DNA of 64,000 bases from Neisseria yangbaofengii. Its GTDB lineage: Bacteria > Pseudomonadota > Gammaproteobacteria > Burkholderiales > Neisseriaceae. The notes under the pieces were generated by a model, which searched no databases, had not been told where the DNA came from, and was given only the letters and a program-made list of their open reading frames with translations. Below are positions 52,677 through 62,515 of the stretch, in pieces. The translations under genes were made by a program, and so were the position numbers. Each line of letters begins with the position of its first letter. Position 1 is the stretch's first letter. The stretch is taken from the NCBI RefSeq assembly GCF_014898075.1, contig NZ_CP062976.1:2108001-2172000 (forward strand), written 5' to 3'.

Positions 52677-52747
52677 CTTCCGGATACATGAACATTCGCG
52701 AGTCATGAATTAAGATTACTTTTAAGTTTTAAAAAGAAAGTTAACTG

Positions 52748-54907
52748 ATGACGAAACCAACAACATCAGCACCTGCCGCCAATGATGAAATCGATATCGG
52801 CCGTCACATACACAACCTGTGGGCGAATAAATACAAAATCGCAGCAGCCGTTTTGGCCGGCGGTATATTGGGCGCCCTGTTCAGCTTGGCTGCAACGCCG
52901 GTTTATCGCGCCGATGCCATGCTGGAAATCGAAACCAAACAAAACCAGATTCTGACCGAAATCAACAGCATTTTTTCTAATGAGCCTTTACCTTCGGAAG
53001 CGGAATTAGAACTGATTCAATCACGTTTAGTATTGGGAAAAACAGTTGATGATTTGCATTTGAATCAAGAAATTACCCCTAAGTTCTTTCCGGTTTTCGG
53101 TCGTTTGGCCCATAACCTAAGCAATGACCTTAAGCCTGAATTGAAAGTCAGCACTTTTACCGTTGAAGAAGAATGGTTCAACCAACCGATTAAACTCACC
53201 GTACGCAACAATAAATCATTTATTTTGACCCTGCCGGATGAACGCGCCGTTGAAGGCCGCGTTGGCACACCGGTACGCATCAACAATGAAACCGTGTTGA
53301 AAATTGATCAGATTTTGGCCAATCCTGATCAAGAATTCTTGTTAACCAAATTCTCAAGACCAAGTGCTATCGCCAATCTGAAGACTAAGCTGAGTGTTTC
53401 CAGCAAAGGTAAAACCAGCCCAATTATTAATCTGACCTATACCGGCACCGACCCTGAAAAAACCAGCATTATCTTAAACAGCATCGCCGATAACTATGTT
53501 GAGCAAAACCGCGAACGCGATATTCAAGTTGCTTCCAGCGGCTTGGCATTCATCAGCGAAGAATTGCCACGTCTGAAAGAAACATTGCAAGACGCAGAAA
53601 ATAAACTCAATGCCTATCGCCAAAGCTCAGGCTCTCTGGATATTCCATTGGAATCCAAAGGTGCATTAGAGAGCCTGACCAGCATTGAAACCCAAATCAC
53701 CATGCTGCGTACCGAAGAAGCCGGTTTGGCCGAACTCTACACGCCGGAGCACCCTTCTTATAAAGCCGTATTGGATAAACTGTCGGTTTTGGAAAATGCC
53801 AAAAACAAAATCAACCAACAAATTGCCAACCTGCCGAATACACAACAAGAAGTGATCCGCCTGACACGAGATGTGGAAACCAACCAAGCAACTTATGTGC
53901 AATTATTGAGCAAACAGCAAGAGCTGAATATCATGCGTGCCAGCGCACAAGGCAATGTGCGCGTGGTTGACCATGCTTATCCGCCGGAAATCCCTATTGC
54001 GCCACGCAAAGCCGTGATTATTTTATTGAGCGCATTAGGTGCCGGTACGCTTGCCGCACTATGGCTCCTGCTCCGAGGCGGCTTGCGAAACGGCATTACC
54101 TCTTCGGAAGAAGTCGAAGATTTGGATATGGAAGTGACCGCACTGGTACCGCATTCGCAAACCCAGCAAAAGCGCGACAAATTAAAAGGCCGATTCAAAT
54201 CATTATCGAACCGCCCTGCTTATTTGTTGGCTCATGAGGAAGGCACCGACGTAGCCGTCGAAGCCGTGCGCGCTTTACGCACTAATATTTACTTCTCCAT
54301 GTTGGAAGCCAAAAACAACGTATTGATGATTACCGGTGCCGCACCGGAGGCCGGCAAATCGTTTATTTCGGCTAACTTGGCCGTGGTGATGGCTCAATCA
54401 GGCAAAAAAGTATTGGTGATTGATGCCGATATGCGCAAAGGCTATTTACAGCAATCCTTCGGTACCGATTCAGAGTTTGGTCTGACCCATATTCTGTCCG
54501 GCCAAGCATTGCCTGCCCAAGCCGTACAAGCCACGGCCATTGAAAACTTAAGTGTTATCGGCAATGGCGGCTACCCAAGCAACCCGTCTGAACTGTTGTT
54601 AGACAACCGTTTCAACGAATTGCTGGCTTATGCCCAAGCGCATTTTGACTACGTCATCATCGACACCCCGCCGGTATTGGCCGTGACCGATGCATCGATT
54701 GTGGGCCAACATGCCGGCACCACCCTGATAGTGGCACGCTACGGCGACACCACCGCCAAAGAATTGGACATCAGCGCCGACCGTCTGAAGCAAAGCAATG
54801 TCCAAATCAAAGGCGTCATCTTAAACGGCATGAAACGTGAAGACAACAGCAGCTATGATTACTATGCTTATGCCGATTATGGCAATAATGCTAAAACCAA
54901 GAAATAA
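52748..54907 (+). CDS. wzc: Polysaccharide co-polymerase / tyrosine autokinase (Wzc-like)
   Basis: A 719-residue inner-membrane BY-kinase. The N-terminal Wzz domain is bounded by two helices (near 30-50 and 424-445) with a large periplasmic coiled-coil part. The cytoplasmic kinase domain has Walker A GAAPEAGKSFISANLA (near 533), Walker A' VLVIDADMRKG (near 556) and a Walker B-like YVIIDTPPV. A tyrosine-rich tail (SSYDYYAYADYGNN) holds five tyrosines for cycling phosphorylation. It controls polymer length and export with Wza and Wzb, and is the last gene of the locus. Confidence 0.94.
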   Translation: MTKPTTSAPAANDEIDIGRHIHNLWANKYKIAAAVLAGGILGALFSLAATPVYRADAMLEIETKQNQILTEINSIFSNEPLPSEAELELIQSRLVLGKTVDDLHLNQEITPKFFPVFGRLAHNLSNDLKPELKVSTFTVEEEWFNQPIKLTVRNNKSFILTLPDERAVEGRVGTPVRINNETVLKIDQILANPDQEFLLTKFSRPSAIANLKTKLSVSSKGKTSPIINLTYTGTDPEKTSIILNSIADNYVEQNRERDIQVASSGLAFISEELPRLKETLQDAENKLNAYRQSSGSLDIPLESKGALESLTSIETQITMLRTEEAGLAELYTPEHPSYKAVLDKLSVLENAKNKINQQIANLPNTQQEVIRLTRDVETNQATYVQLLSKQQELNIMRASAQGNVRVVDHAYPPEIPIAPRKAVIILLSALGAGTLAALWLLLRGGLRNGITSSEEVEDLDMEVTALVPHSQTQQKRDKLKGRFKSLSNRPAYLLAHEEGTDVAVEAVRALRTNIYFSMLEAKNNVLMITGAAPEAGKSFISANLAVVMAQSGKKVLVIDADMRKGYLQQSFGTDSEFGLTHILSGQALPAQAVQATAIENLSVIGNGGYPSNPSELLLDNRFNELLAYAQAHFDYVIIDTPPVLAVTDASIVGQHAGTTLIVARYGDTTAKELDISADRLKQSNVQIKGVILNGMKREDNSSYDYYAYADYGNNAKTKK

Positions 54908-54923
54908 CTGCCGACACAAAGGC

Positions 54924-54957
54924 AAAGGCCGTCTGAAACATTTCAGACGGCCTTTTT
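54924..54957. terminator. DUS hairpin after wzc
   Basis: AAAGGCCGTCTGAAA and TTTCAGACGGCCTTTTT, directly followed by a Correia element. Confidence 0.85.
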
Positions 54958-55062
54958 ATAGTGGATTCACTTTAAAATAAGACAAGGCAGCGAGCCGGAG
55001 ACAGTATAGATAATACGGCCAGGCGAACCAACGCCGTACTATTTTAAAGTGGATTCACTATA
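54957..55062. repeat. Correia repeat element, short form (copy 2)
   Basis: 106 bp, ends TATAGTGGATTCACTTTAAA and TTTAAAGTGGATTCACTATA (the right end is the inverted copy). Same orientation as copies 1 and 4. Confidence 0.92.
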
Positions 55063-55074
55063 GTTGCCATCCAA

Positions 55075-56115
55075 TTAATCTTCTGCATGTTCAACGCGCC
55101 CCAAAATCATCGCATCACCATAGCTGAAAAAACGGTATTCCTGCGTCACGGCGTGTTGGTACACATCACGGATGTGCTGCATGCCCGATAATGCGCTGAC
55201 CAGCATCAACAGCGTCGATTTCGGCAGATGAAAATTGGTAATCAAGCGGTCAACCACGTTGAAACGATAGCCCGGCGTAATAAAAATATCGGTATCGCCC
55301 TGTCCGGCTTTCAGACGGCCTGTTTCCCGCGCTGCAGATTCCAACGCCCGCATTGACGTGGTACCGACCGACCACACCCGATTACCGCGTGCTTTGGCCG
55401 CTTCAATCACCGCTACTGTTTCAGACGGCACTTCAAACCATTCGCTGTGCATTTTATGATCGGCAATATTGCCCACGCGCACCGGCTGGAACGTACCCGC
55501 CCCCACATGCAAGGTCACTTCCGCCATTTCCACGCCTTTGGCTCTCAACGCCGCCAGCAGTTCGTCGGTAAAGTGCAAACCGGCCGTCGGCGCGGCCACC
55601 GCCCCCTGATGCTTGGCGTAAACCGTTTGATAACGGCTGTCGTCTTTATCATCCGCCGCGCGTTGAATGTAAGGCGGCAAAGGCAAATGGCCGTTTTGCT
55701 CTAATAATTCGTAAACCGTTTGCGTGCCATCAAAGCGCAGGCAGAACAATTCCTCCTGCCGCTCAACCATTACCGCCTTAATTCCGCCTTCAAAAATCAA
55801 TTCCGTGCCCGGCTTGGGCGATTTTGACGAGCGCACATGCGCCAAGGCGGTATGTTCGTCCAAAACGCGCTCAATCAGCGCTTCGATTTTTCCGCCGCTG
55901 GCTTTTTGGCCGAACAAACGCGCTTTAATCACTTTGGTGTTATTAAACACCAGCACATCGCCGGCTTCGACATAATCAGGCAAATCGGCAAAATACGCAT
56001 CTTTTAGCGGCATATCAGGCAAAGCCACCAGCAAACGGCTGCTGCCGCGCACTTCGGGCGGGTGTTGTGCGATTAATTTTTCCGGCAATTCAAAGTCAAA
56101 ATCAGCAATATCCAT
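55075..56115 (-). CDS. queA: S-adenosylmethionine:tRNA ribosyltransferase-isomerase
   Basis: A 346-residue enzyme that adds the cyclopentane ring precursor of queuosine to t[27 protein letters not shown] at the N-terminus, [20 protein letters not shown] and [10 protein letters not shown] (near 167) are family hallmarks, as is the [18 protein letters not shown] phrase near 292. I start at the ATG at 56115 (MDIADFDF), as in other Neisseria; a GTG at 56127 is in frame. The ribosome site is weak. Single gene, minus strand, convergent with wzc across the Correia element. Confidence 0.95.
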   Translation of the reverse strand: MDIADFDFELPEKLIAQHPPEVRGSSRLLVALPDMPLKDAYFADLPDYVEAGDVLVFNNTKVIKARLFGQKASGGKIEALIERVLDEHTALAHVRSSKSPKPGTELIFEGGIKAVMVERQEELFCLRFDGTQTVYELLEQNGHLPLPPYIQRAADDKDDSRYQTVYAKHQGAVAAPTAGLHFTDELLAALRAKGVEMAEVTLHVGAGTFQPVRVGNIADHKMHSEWFEVPSETVAVIEAAKARGNRVWSVGTTSMRALESAARETGRLKAGQGDTDIFITPGYRFNVVDRLITNFHLPKSTLLMLVSALSGMQHIRDVYQHAVTQEYRFFSYGDAMILGRVEHAED

Positions 56116-56485
56116 AATTTTTTTCACAATCCAAAGCAGCCGTTATTATACGCATATTTCTTCTTTTCAGACGGCCTGTTTTCTTATAAAACCAACCGAT
56201 TAGAATATATACTCTCATTAACAAACCCATCTTGGCTTCCTTTTGGATTCTTGACATTTACCGCCAAAATAAGCGGTTTTTCGATATTTTGCTAGACATT
56301 TTGCCGTAACTTCGGGAAAATACCTTGGTTAAATTCCAGCTACGGCCGGCATATTCTCTATCTCATTTGTCTGTTGCCGCATTCAACGGTAACGGGCAAA
56401 CACAATCTGATTTCAACATCACTATGTAACTATTTAACGTAACACGGCTCTGCAACAGACCGTCTCTATTTATTAAGGAACCAAA
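56116..56485. other. Intergenic region between queA and accB
   Basis: No gene. It holds a DUS near 56167, a TTGACA box at 56251-56256 and a short hairpin, ACCGC/GCGGT followed by TTTTT (about 56261-56281), that could act as a leader attenuator for accBC. The accB promoter must lie here. Confidence 0.45.
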
Positions 56486-56938
56486 ATGGATTTGCGCAAA
56501 CTGAAAAAACTGATTGATTTAGTTGAAGAATCCGGTATCGCTGAAATCGAAGTCACCGAAGGCGAAGAAAAAGTCCGTATTACCCGTGCTACCGCCGCTC
56601 CGGCACCTGTTTATGCTCCGGCTCCGGTTGCCGCGCCTACCGCCGTGACCGCTGCTCCGGCGGCCGTTGCCGCACCTGTTGCAGAAGCACCTGCACGCAA
56701 TTTGGCTGATGCCCAAAAATCACCAATGGTCGGCACTTTCTACCGCGCCCCCGGCCCGAACGCCAAGCCGTTTGTGGAAGTCGGCCAAAGCGTGAAAGCC
56801 GGCGATACCTTGTGCATCATCGAAGCCATGAAGCTGATGAACGAAATCGAAGCCGAGAAATCGGGCGTGGTCAAAGAAATTCTGGTGGAAAACGCCACCC
56901 CTGTGGAATTTGGCGAACCATTGTTTATCATCGAATAA
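56486..56938 (+). CDS. accB: Biotin carboxyl carrier protein of acetyl-CoA carboxylase
   Basis: A 150-residue carrier. An N-terminal segment, an Ala/Pro-rich linker (about 38-72) and the biotinyl domain with the biotin-accepting lysine in [18 protein letters not shown] (near 116). It carries CO2 between biotin carboxylase and carboxyltransferase in fatty-acid synthesis. AAGGA precedes the ATG. accC follows after 120 bases that contain several DUS copies, including a variant GGCCATCTGAA. Confidence 0.97.
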   Translation: MDLRKLKKLIDLVEESGIAEIEVTEGEEKVRITRATAAPAPVYAPAPVAAPTAVTAAPAAVAAPVAEAPARNLADAQKSPMVGTFYRAPGPNAKPFVEVGQSVKAGDTLCIIEAMKLMNEIEAEKSGVVKEILVENATPVEFGEPLFIIE

Positions 56939-57059
56939 TCCGCTTTCAGACGGCCTGACAAAAATAGGCCGTCTGAAACTTTTCGGAACATTTGAAGCAT
57001 AAACATTTTCAGACGGCATCCTGATCAAAAGGCCATCTGAAAAATACAGGAAAATCATT

Positions 57060-58424
57060 ATGTTGAACAAAGTATTAATCGCCAACCGCGGTGAAATCGC
57101 CCTGCGCGTTCTGCGTGCCTGCCGCGAAATGGGCATTGCCACCGTTGCCGTGCATTCCGAAGCCGACAAAGACAGCCTGCACGTCAAATTGGCCGACGAA
57201 TCTGTGTGTATCGGTCCTGCCAATTCCGCACAAAGCTACCTGAATATCCCCGCGTTGATTGCCGCCGCCGAAGTCACCGGTGCCGACGGCATTCACCCCG
57301 GCTACGGTTTCTTGGCGGAAAATGCCAATTTTGCCGAACAAGTGGAGCAATCCGGCTTTACCTTTATCGGTCCCAAAGCCGACACCATCCGCCTGATGGG
57401 TGACAAAGTTTCTGCCAAACACGCCATGATTGAAGCCGGTGTGCCTTGCGTACCGGGTTCGGACGGCGCCTTGCCTGATAATGACGAAGAGATCCTGAAA
57501 ATCGCCGATAAAGTCGGTTTTCCGGTAATTATTAAAGCATCGGGCGGCGGCGGCGGCCGCGGTATGCGCGTGGTTGAGAAAAAAGAAGACCTGATTCGCT
57601 CGGTCGAAATGACCAAAACCGAAGCCGGTGCCGCATTCGGCAACCCGATGGTGTATATGGAGCGTTATCTGCAACGTCCGCGCCACGTGGAAATTCAAGT
57701 GTTGGCCGACGAACACGGTAATGCGATTTATTTGGCCGAGCGCGATTGCTCTTTGCAACGCCGCCACCAAAAAGTCGTCGAAGAAGCCCCTGCACCGGGC
57801 ATCACGCCGGAAGAGCGTGCCAAAATCGGCCAGGCTTGCGCCGATGCCTGCAAACGCATCGGTTATCGCGGCGCGGGTACCTTTGAATTTTTGTACGAAG
57901 ACGGCGAATTCTTCTTTATCGAGATGAACACCCGCGTTCAGGTCGAGCATCCCGTGACCGAACTGATTACCGGCGTAGACATCGTACAAGAGCAAATCCG
58001 CATCGCCGGCGGCCTGCCGTTGCAATACACCCAAGACGACATCCGAATCGAAGGCCACGCTTTTGAGTGCCGTATCAATGCCGAAGACCCGTACAACTTC
58101 ATTCCCAGCCCGGGCTTGATTGAAAGCTGCCACTTACCGGGCGGCTTGGGCATCCGCGTTGACAGCCACATCTACCAAGGCTACCGTATCCCTCCGTTTT
58201 ACGACAGCTTGATCGGTAAAATCTGCGTGGTCGGCAAGAACCGCGAACAAGCAATGGCGAAAATGCGTGTAGCGCTGGCCGAATTGGCTGTAACCGGCAT
58301 CAAAACCAACGCACCGCTGCACCGCGATTTGTTCAAAGACGAAGGCTTTGCCCAAGGCGGCGTAAGCATTCACTATTTGGAAAAATGGTTGGCGCAACGC
58401 CAAGCCGAACTAGCCGGGAAGTAA
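57060..58424 (+). CDS. accC: Biotin carboxylase subunit of acetyl-CoA carboxylase
   Basis: A 454-residue ATP-grasp enzyme that carboxylates the biotin of Acc[21 protein letters not shown] opens the biotin carboxylase N-domain; the ATP loop is [14 protein letters not shown] (near 160), and [18 protein letters not shown] (near 285-300) holds the metal and catalytic residues. It has normal length, AGGAAAA upstream, and is followed by a long DUS terminator. Confidence 0.97.
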   Translation: MLNKVLIANRGEIALRVLRACREMGIATVAVHSEADKDSLHVKLADESVCIGPANSAQSYLNIPALIAAAEVTGADGIHPGYGFLAENANFAEQVEQSGFTFIGPKADTIRLMGDKVSAKHAMIEAGVPCVPGSDGALPDNDEEILKIADKVGFPVIIKASGGGGGRGMRVVEKKEDLIRSVEMTKTEAGAAFGNPMVYMERYLQRPRHVEIQVLADEHGNAIYLAERDCSLQRRHQKVVEEAPAPGITPEERAKIGQACADACKRIGYRGAGTFEFLYEDGEFFFIEMNTRVQVEHPVTELITGVDIVQEQIRIAGGLPLQYTQDDIRIEGHAFECRINAEDPYNFIPSPGLIESCHLPGGLGIRVDSHIYQGYRIPPFYDSLIGKICVVGKNREQAMAKMRVALAELAVTGIKTNAPLHRDLFKDEGFAQGGVSIHYLEKWLAQRQAELAGK

Positions 58425-58437
58425 GCGGATAATCATC

Positions 58438-58488
58438 AAGGCCGTCTGAAACGAAGGGAAGCCGCCCTGTCTTTCAGACGGCCTTTTT
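58438..58488. terminator. DUS hairpin after accC
   Basis: AAGGCCGTCTGAAA and TTTCAGACGGCCTTTTT. A further loose pair lies at about 58533-58567 in the prmA leader. Confidence 0.8.
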
Positions 58489-58586
58489 CAATCCGCGCGC
58501 ATCCGTTACAATAAACCTATTTCACTCATTGCCGTCTGAAGATGCCGTTTACCGTTTCAGACGGCCTATCCCGATAGAGACCGATT

Positions 58587-59474
58587 ATGCCATACCAACA
58601 AATTACCCTCGCTGTTAAAGACACTGTTGCCGAACCGTTGGCCGATGCTTTAATGGAACACGGCGCGCTTTCTGCCGCCATTGAAGATGCCTACGCCGGC
58701 ACCGAGAACGAACAGGCCATTTTCGGCGAACCGGGCATGCCGACCGAGCAAATCTGGCAGCAAAGCAAAGTGATTGCCCTGTTTGGCGAATGCGATGATG
58801 CCGCTGCCGTAATCAATACTGCTGCACAAGCCTGCGGTCTGACCGACTTAAACTACTCCGCCGAAATCTTGGAAGATCAAGACTGGGTGCGCCTAACCCA
58901 AGCCCAATTTGACCCGATTCAAATTTCGGATCGCCTGTGGATTACCCCTTCTTGGCACGATGCCCCCGATGAAAACGCCGTAAACCTGCAACTTGACCCC
59001 GGCTTAGCCTTCGGCACCGGCAGCCACCCGACCACCCGCCTGTGTCTGCAATGGCTGGATGCGCAATTAAAAGGCGGCGAAAGCGTATTGGATTACGGCT
59101 GCGGCTCAGGCATTTTGGCGATTGCCGCCTTGAAACTGGGCGCAGGATCGGCGGTGGGTGTGGATATTGACGAACAAGCCATCCGCGCCAGCGGAGCCAA
59201 TGCCGGCCAAAACAATGTGCAAGCGCAATTCTATCTGCCGGATGCCCTGCCCGAAGGCCAGTTTGATGTCGTGGTGGCCAATATTCTGGCCAATCCTTTG
59301 CGTATGCTCGGAGAAATACTGGCCGGCCGCACCAAATCGGGCGGGCGCATTATTTTATCGGGCTTGCTAGACGAGCAAGTGGAGGAATTAAGCGAAATCT
59401 ACGGCCAATGGTTCGACATCGAACATGCCGAAATCGATGAAGGCTGGGCGCGTTTAAGCGGCGTGAAGCGTTAA
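58587..59474 (+). CDS. prmA: Ribosomal protein L11 methyltransferase
   Basis: A 295-residue enzyme that trimethylates ribosomal protein L11. The N-terminal substrate-binding domain is followed by the SAM-binding motifs GGESVLDYGCGSGILAIAALKLG (near 158-180) and VVANILANPL (near 228-237, NxxxxP-type). Length and domain order are normal. Single gene between DUS signals. Confidence 0.96.
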   Translation: MPYQQITLAVKDTVAEPLADALMEHGALSAAIEDAYAGTENEQAIFGEPGMPTEQIWQQSKVIALFGECDDAAAVINTAAQACGLTDLNYSAEILEDQDWVRLTQAQFDPIQISDRLWITPSWHDAPDENAVNLQLDPGLAFGTGSHPTTRLCLQWLDAQLKGGESVLDYGCGSGILAIAALKLGAGSAVGVDIDEQAIRASGANAGQNNVQAQFYLPDALPEGQFDVVVANILANPLRMLGEILAGRTKSGGRIILSGLLDEQVEELSEIYGQWFDIEHAEIDEGWARLSGVKR

Positions 59475-59485
59475 TTGATTCAATC

Positions 59486-59524
59486 AAAAGGCCGTCTGAA
59501 AGATAAACTTTCAGACGGCCTTTT
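59486..59524. terminator. DUS hairpin after prmA
   Basis: AAAAGGCCGTCTGAAAG and CTTTCAGACGGCCTTTT with a short loop, next to a Correia element. Confidence 0.85.
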
Positions 59525-59531
59525 AATGATT

Positions 59532-59637
59532 TATAGTGAATCTACTATAAAATAGTACGGCGTTGGTTCGCCTGGCCGTATTGTCTATACTGTCTCCGGA
59601 TCGACGCCTTGTCCTATTCTAAAGTGAATCCACTATA
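59532..59637. repeat. Correia repeat element, short form (copy 3, inverted)
   Basis: 106 bp, ends TATAGTGAATC and GAATCCACTATA; the core reads GTACGGCGTTGGTTCGCC ... CGCCTTGTCCT, opposite in orientation to the other three copies. Confidence 0.92.
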
Positions 59638-59651
59638 TTTCATTCACCGGC

Positions 59652-60269
59652 TTAAGCACCAAAACCTACACAGTTAAACACCACATCAAATTCGCTGTTT
59701 TCCAACGAGGCACGAATCTCGGTGACTTCTTCATCGGTAAACACCACTTCATCATATTGCGCGACAAATTCTTTAAAATCGCTGATGTCCAACACATTAT
59801 CCGGCATCATGGTTTGAAAACAGCAATGTTTGGGAAACACCACCACCGAATAAAACATTTTCTGCGACACCGATAATTGATCCGCCAATGCCTGAATATA
59901 TTGCTGGTTTTTCAACAACGGGTTTTCGAATCGGGCTTGATTTTTATGCAGCTTACACGTCCACATGCCATTACCGTCGTCACCCCAAATGCGGCCTTGC
60001 CGGTTCGGCGTATTCACCACAAAAATACCAAAGCGAGACACATACACGCAATCGATTTGCTCATGCTCGCCGGCGCAGCACACATCCAAATTCGGAAAAG
60101 CGTGGTAGTTTTTGGCCTCCAATAAGCATTTGGCGCGCACATTTACGGCAAAGCGCGCGGTAAAATTTCTCAACCAATGGGTTTTAGCCAGTATGGCCGC
60201 CAAAGCTACAGGAATCGCCCACCATAGATAAACAAACAGGCCGTCTGAAAGATTAAAAGAAGCATTCAT
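59652..60269 (-). CDS. NERD-domain protein, membrane-anchored
   Basis: A 205-residue protein. An N-terminal hydrophobic helix (FVYLWWAIPVALAAILA) is followed by a nuclease-related NERD domain: HEQIDCVYVSRFGIFVVNTPNRQGRIWGD (near 70-98) is the hallmark stretch, where the usual E-x-K of active nucleases reads N-T-P-N, so catalysis is doubtful. A DUS encodes LSDGL near the N-terminus. I use the ATG at 60269; a GTG at 60281 is in frame. It is flanked by two Correia elements in inverted orientation (59532-59637 and 60287-60391), whose ends lie 15-18 bases from the gene. Confidence 0.78.
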   Translation of the reverse strand: MNASFNLSDGLFVYLWWAIPVALAAILAKTHWLRNFTARFAVNVRAKCLLEAKNYHAFPNLDVCCAGEHEQIDCVYVSRFGIFVVNTPNRQGRIWGDDGNGMWTCKLHKNQARFENPLLKNQQYIQALADQLSVSQKMFYSVVVFPKHCCFQTMMPDNVLDISDFKEFVAQYDEVVFTDEEVTEIRASLENSEFDVVFNCVGFGA

Positions 60270-60286
60270 TGCATTTTCCACGTAAT

Positions 60287-60391
60287 TATAGCGGATTCAC
60301 TTTAAAATAGGACAAGGCGGCGGGCCGGAGACAGTATAGACAATACGGCCAGGCGAACCAACGCCGTACTATTTAAAGTGGATTCACTGTA
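60287..60391. repeat. Correia repeat element, short form (copy 4)
   Basis: About 105 bp, ends TATAGCGGATTCAC and GTGGATTCACTGTA. Inverted relative to copy 3 on the other side of the NERD gene. It lies where the NERD gene promoter would be, and Correia ends can carry promoters. Confidence 0.9.
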
Positions 60392-60521
60392 TATATTTAT
60401 TGGTTTCAGCAGCACTTATTCATACTGCATTTTTTCCATCATTATAAACCAAATAATATTATTTACAATAAAAATAACCGCTTATCTGTATTTTTTACCC
60501 TTTACCGTAAGCCCAACCGCC

Positions 60522-62300
60522 TTACGGTTTTATCCACGCCGAGCTGAGTACCCAATCCAGCGGGCTGTAATATTTCGGCAAGATGCTTGGAATGCCCAGA
60601 TTGTCACGGTAAACCACGCGATAGCGGTCGCTGAACCAATTGGGCACGACAATATATTGATGGCGCAACACCCGATCCAAAGCGTGGGAAGAGATTGTCA
60701 ATTCTTCGCGGCTGCTGAAATTTTCAAAGCGTTTGAGCAACACATCCACCGCCGGATCACACACGCCCGCCCAATTGCGGCTGCCTTCGGTTTTCGCCGC
60801 TTCGCAACTGAAATAGTTAAACTGCTCATTGCCGGGGCTTTCGCTGTTGGCATACGCCACAATCGTCATGTCGTAGTCAAACGCATTCATGCGTTTTTGA
60901 AACACTGCCGGATCAGCAATGCGTATGGTCATGCCCACGCCGATTTTGGCCAAATCACGCTGCCATTTAGCGGTAACACGCTCGTAGGTTTTGCTCGGGC
61001 TTAAAAATTCAAACATCAGCAACCTACCCTGTTTGTCCACCAGCTTGCCGTTTTGATAACGGTAGCCTGCTTGTAGCAATAATGCACGCGCTTTCAAAAG
61101 CTGCGGACGTACACCGATTTGCGGATCCACCACCGGCGGCTGCGGCACGTTTTGCGTCAACACCGCCTGCGGCAACCGCGTTTTCACCGTGTTCAGCAAC
61201 ACCAATTCCGCGCCGCTCGGTTTGCCTGCGGCCTCCATCGCGCTGTTGGTGAAAAAGCTGTTGCTGCGCCGATATGCGCCGTAAAACAGCTTGGTGTTGG
61301 TGTTTTCAAAATCAAAGCTTTCCACCATCGCTTGGCGCACCAAAACATTGTCAAACGGCTTGCGGCGCTGGTTCATCACAAAGCCCTGCATACCGGCGGT
61401 ATTGCCGTGCTGCCATTCGTGTTTGCCCAAGCCGCGTTTTTTCAGTATGTCATCAGGGTAGGCGCGCGCCCAATTGCGGGCGACGTTTTCCTGCACAAAA
61501 TCATACCGGCCGCCCTTAATGCCTTCAATGCGCACGCTGTCGTCTTTGAAATACCTAAAGCGCACGGTATCGAAGTTATACCGCCCTTTGCGCACCGGCA
61601 AATTCCGCGCCCAGTAATTTTTATCGCGACGGTATTCGCTCAAACGGCCGCTGTCAACGCGGACAAAGCGGTAAGGGCCGGAGCCGATGGGTATGGCGTT
61701 GGCCGACGCTGCCAACCCTTGCGGATAGCTTTTGTGTGAAAACACCGGCAGTTCGCCCAAAATCATGTGCAATTCGGCGTTTTTCTTCTTGAAGCGAAAC
61801 ACCACCGTGCGCGCTTCGGGCGTGTCCACTTTGGCGACATCGCTCCAGTAAAATTTATACATCGGCGCGGCGGCTTTGTCTTGAGTTAAAGTTTTGAACG
61901 AAGCGGCCACGTCTTTGGCCAATACCGGCTCGCCGTTGTGAAAACGTGCTTTCGGGTTGAGCTTAAACGTGACCGACAGGCCGTCTGAAGCCAAGCTGAC
62001 ATCCTCTGCCAACAAGCCATACATGGCAAACGGCTCATCCAAGCTTTTTTCCATCAGCGTATCCAGCGTCAAGGCCACCACCCCCGCTTCATGGTCGCCC
62101 TTGAGCGTAAACGGATTGAGCGTGTCAAACCCGCCCTGCACCGGCAGCGTCAACGTGCCGCCTTTGGGCGCATTCGGGTTCACATAATCAAAGGCTTTGA
62201 AATGCGGCGGATACTTCGGCGGCTGCCCCAAACCTAAACCGTGGGCGGCAAAGGCTGAAGACGTGGCGAGCATGAGGGAAACAAAAGCGGTGGTTTTCAT
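60522..62300 (-). CDS. ABC transporter solute-binding protein, family 5 (YejA-like)
   Basis: A 592-residue periplasmic binding protein for oligopeptides or similar. The signal peptide MKTTAFVSLMLATSSAFA is followed by the YejA-like start (PPHFKAFDYVNPNAPKGGTLTLP), and the family 5 stretch GDHEAGVVALTLDTLMEKSLDEPF. KARFHNGEPVLAKDVAASF is typical of the group. No permease or ATPase genes are adjacent in the window; on the minus strand such genes would lie below 60522, where the NERD gene stands instead. The ribosome site is weak. A DUS codes for ASDGL. Confidence 0.9.
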   Translation of the reverse strand: MKTTAFVSLMLATSSAFAAHGLGLGQPPKYPPHFKAFDYVNPNAPKGGTLTLPVQGGFDTLNPFTLKGDHEAGVVALTLDTLMEKSLDEPFAMYGLLAEDVSLASDGLSVTFKLNPKARFHNGEPVLAKDVAASFKTLTQDKAAAPMYKFYWSDVAKVDTPEARTVVFRFKKKNAELHMILGELPVFSHKSYPQGLAASANAIPIGSGPYRFVRVDSGRLSEYRRDKNYWARNLPVRKGRYNFDTVRFRYFKDDSVRIEGIKGGRYDFVQENVARNWARAYPDDILKKRGLGKHEWQHGNTAGMQGFVMNQRRKPFDNVLVRQAMVESFDFENTNTKLFYGAYRRSNSFFTNSAMEAAGKPSGAELVLLNTVKTRLPQAVLTQNVPQPPVVDPQIGVRPQLLKARALLLQAGYRYQNGKLVDKQGRLLMFEFLSPSKTYERVTAKWQRDLAKIGVGMTIRIADPAVFQKRMNAFDYDMTIVAYANSESPGNEQFNYFSCEAAKTEGSRNWAGVCDPAVDVLLKRFENFSSREELTISSHALDRVLRHQYIVVPNWFSDRYRVVYRDNLGIPSILPKYYSPLDWVLSSAWIKP

Positions 62301-62331
62301 GGCGGATTTGAGTTCGAATTTAGAATTAATG

Positions 62332-62365
62332 AAGGCCGTCTGAAAAAACTATTTTCAGACGGCCT
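62332..62365. terminator. DUS hairpin upstream of the solute-binding protein gene
   Basis: AAGGCCGTCTGAAAA and TTTTCAGACGGCCT with a short loop. Confidence 0.75.
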
Positions 62366-62504
62366 GAGACCTTTGCAAAATCCCTATCTTTGGCACATTT
62401 TTCGTTATGCGCTGCCCGAAAGCCTGGCCTTTTAATGATATGTCTGCGCTTTCTGCGTTTGCCTACTTCAAACTGCCCCCGACTCTAGGGATTTTGCAAA
62501 GGTC
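62366..62504. mobile_element. Non-autonomous element (MITE) with IS5/IS1106-like ends
   Basis: Perfect 19-bp inverted ends, GACCTTTGCAAAATCCCTA (62368-62386) and its complement (62486-62504), enclose about 100 bp with no gene. GAGACCTTTGCAAAA is the end sequence I associate with Neisseria IS1106/IS5-type elements. Degenerate relatives lie at 16781-16868 and 28782-28850. Confidence 0.7.
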
Positions 62505-62515
62505 CCGGCTGAATA

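Noticed and set aside
57075-58133. A 352-codon minus-strand frame
   Set aside because: Antisense to accC, with a low-complexity His/Phe/Gly-rich product typical of shadow frames.
59532-60391. Composite transposon made of two Correia elements
   Set aside because: No transposase lies inside and Correia elements are non-autonomous; only the bracketed arrangement is kept as a finding.
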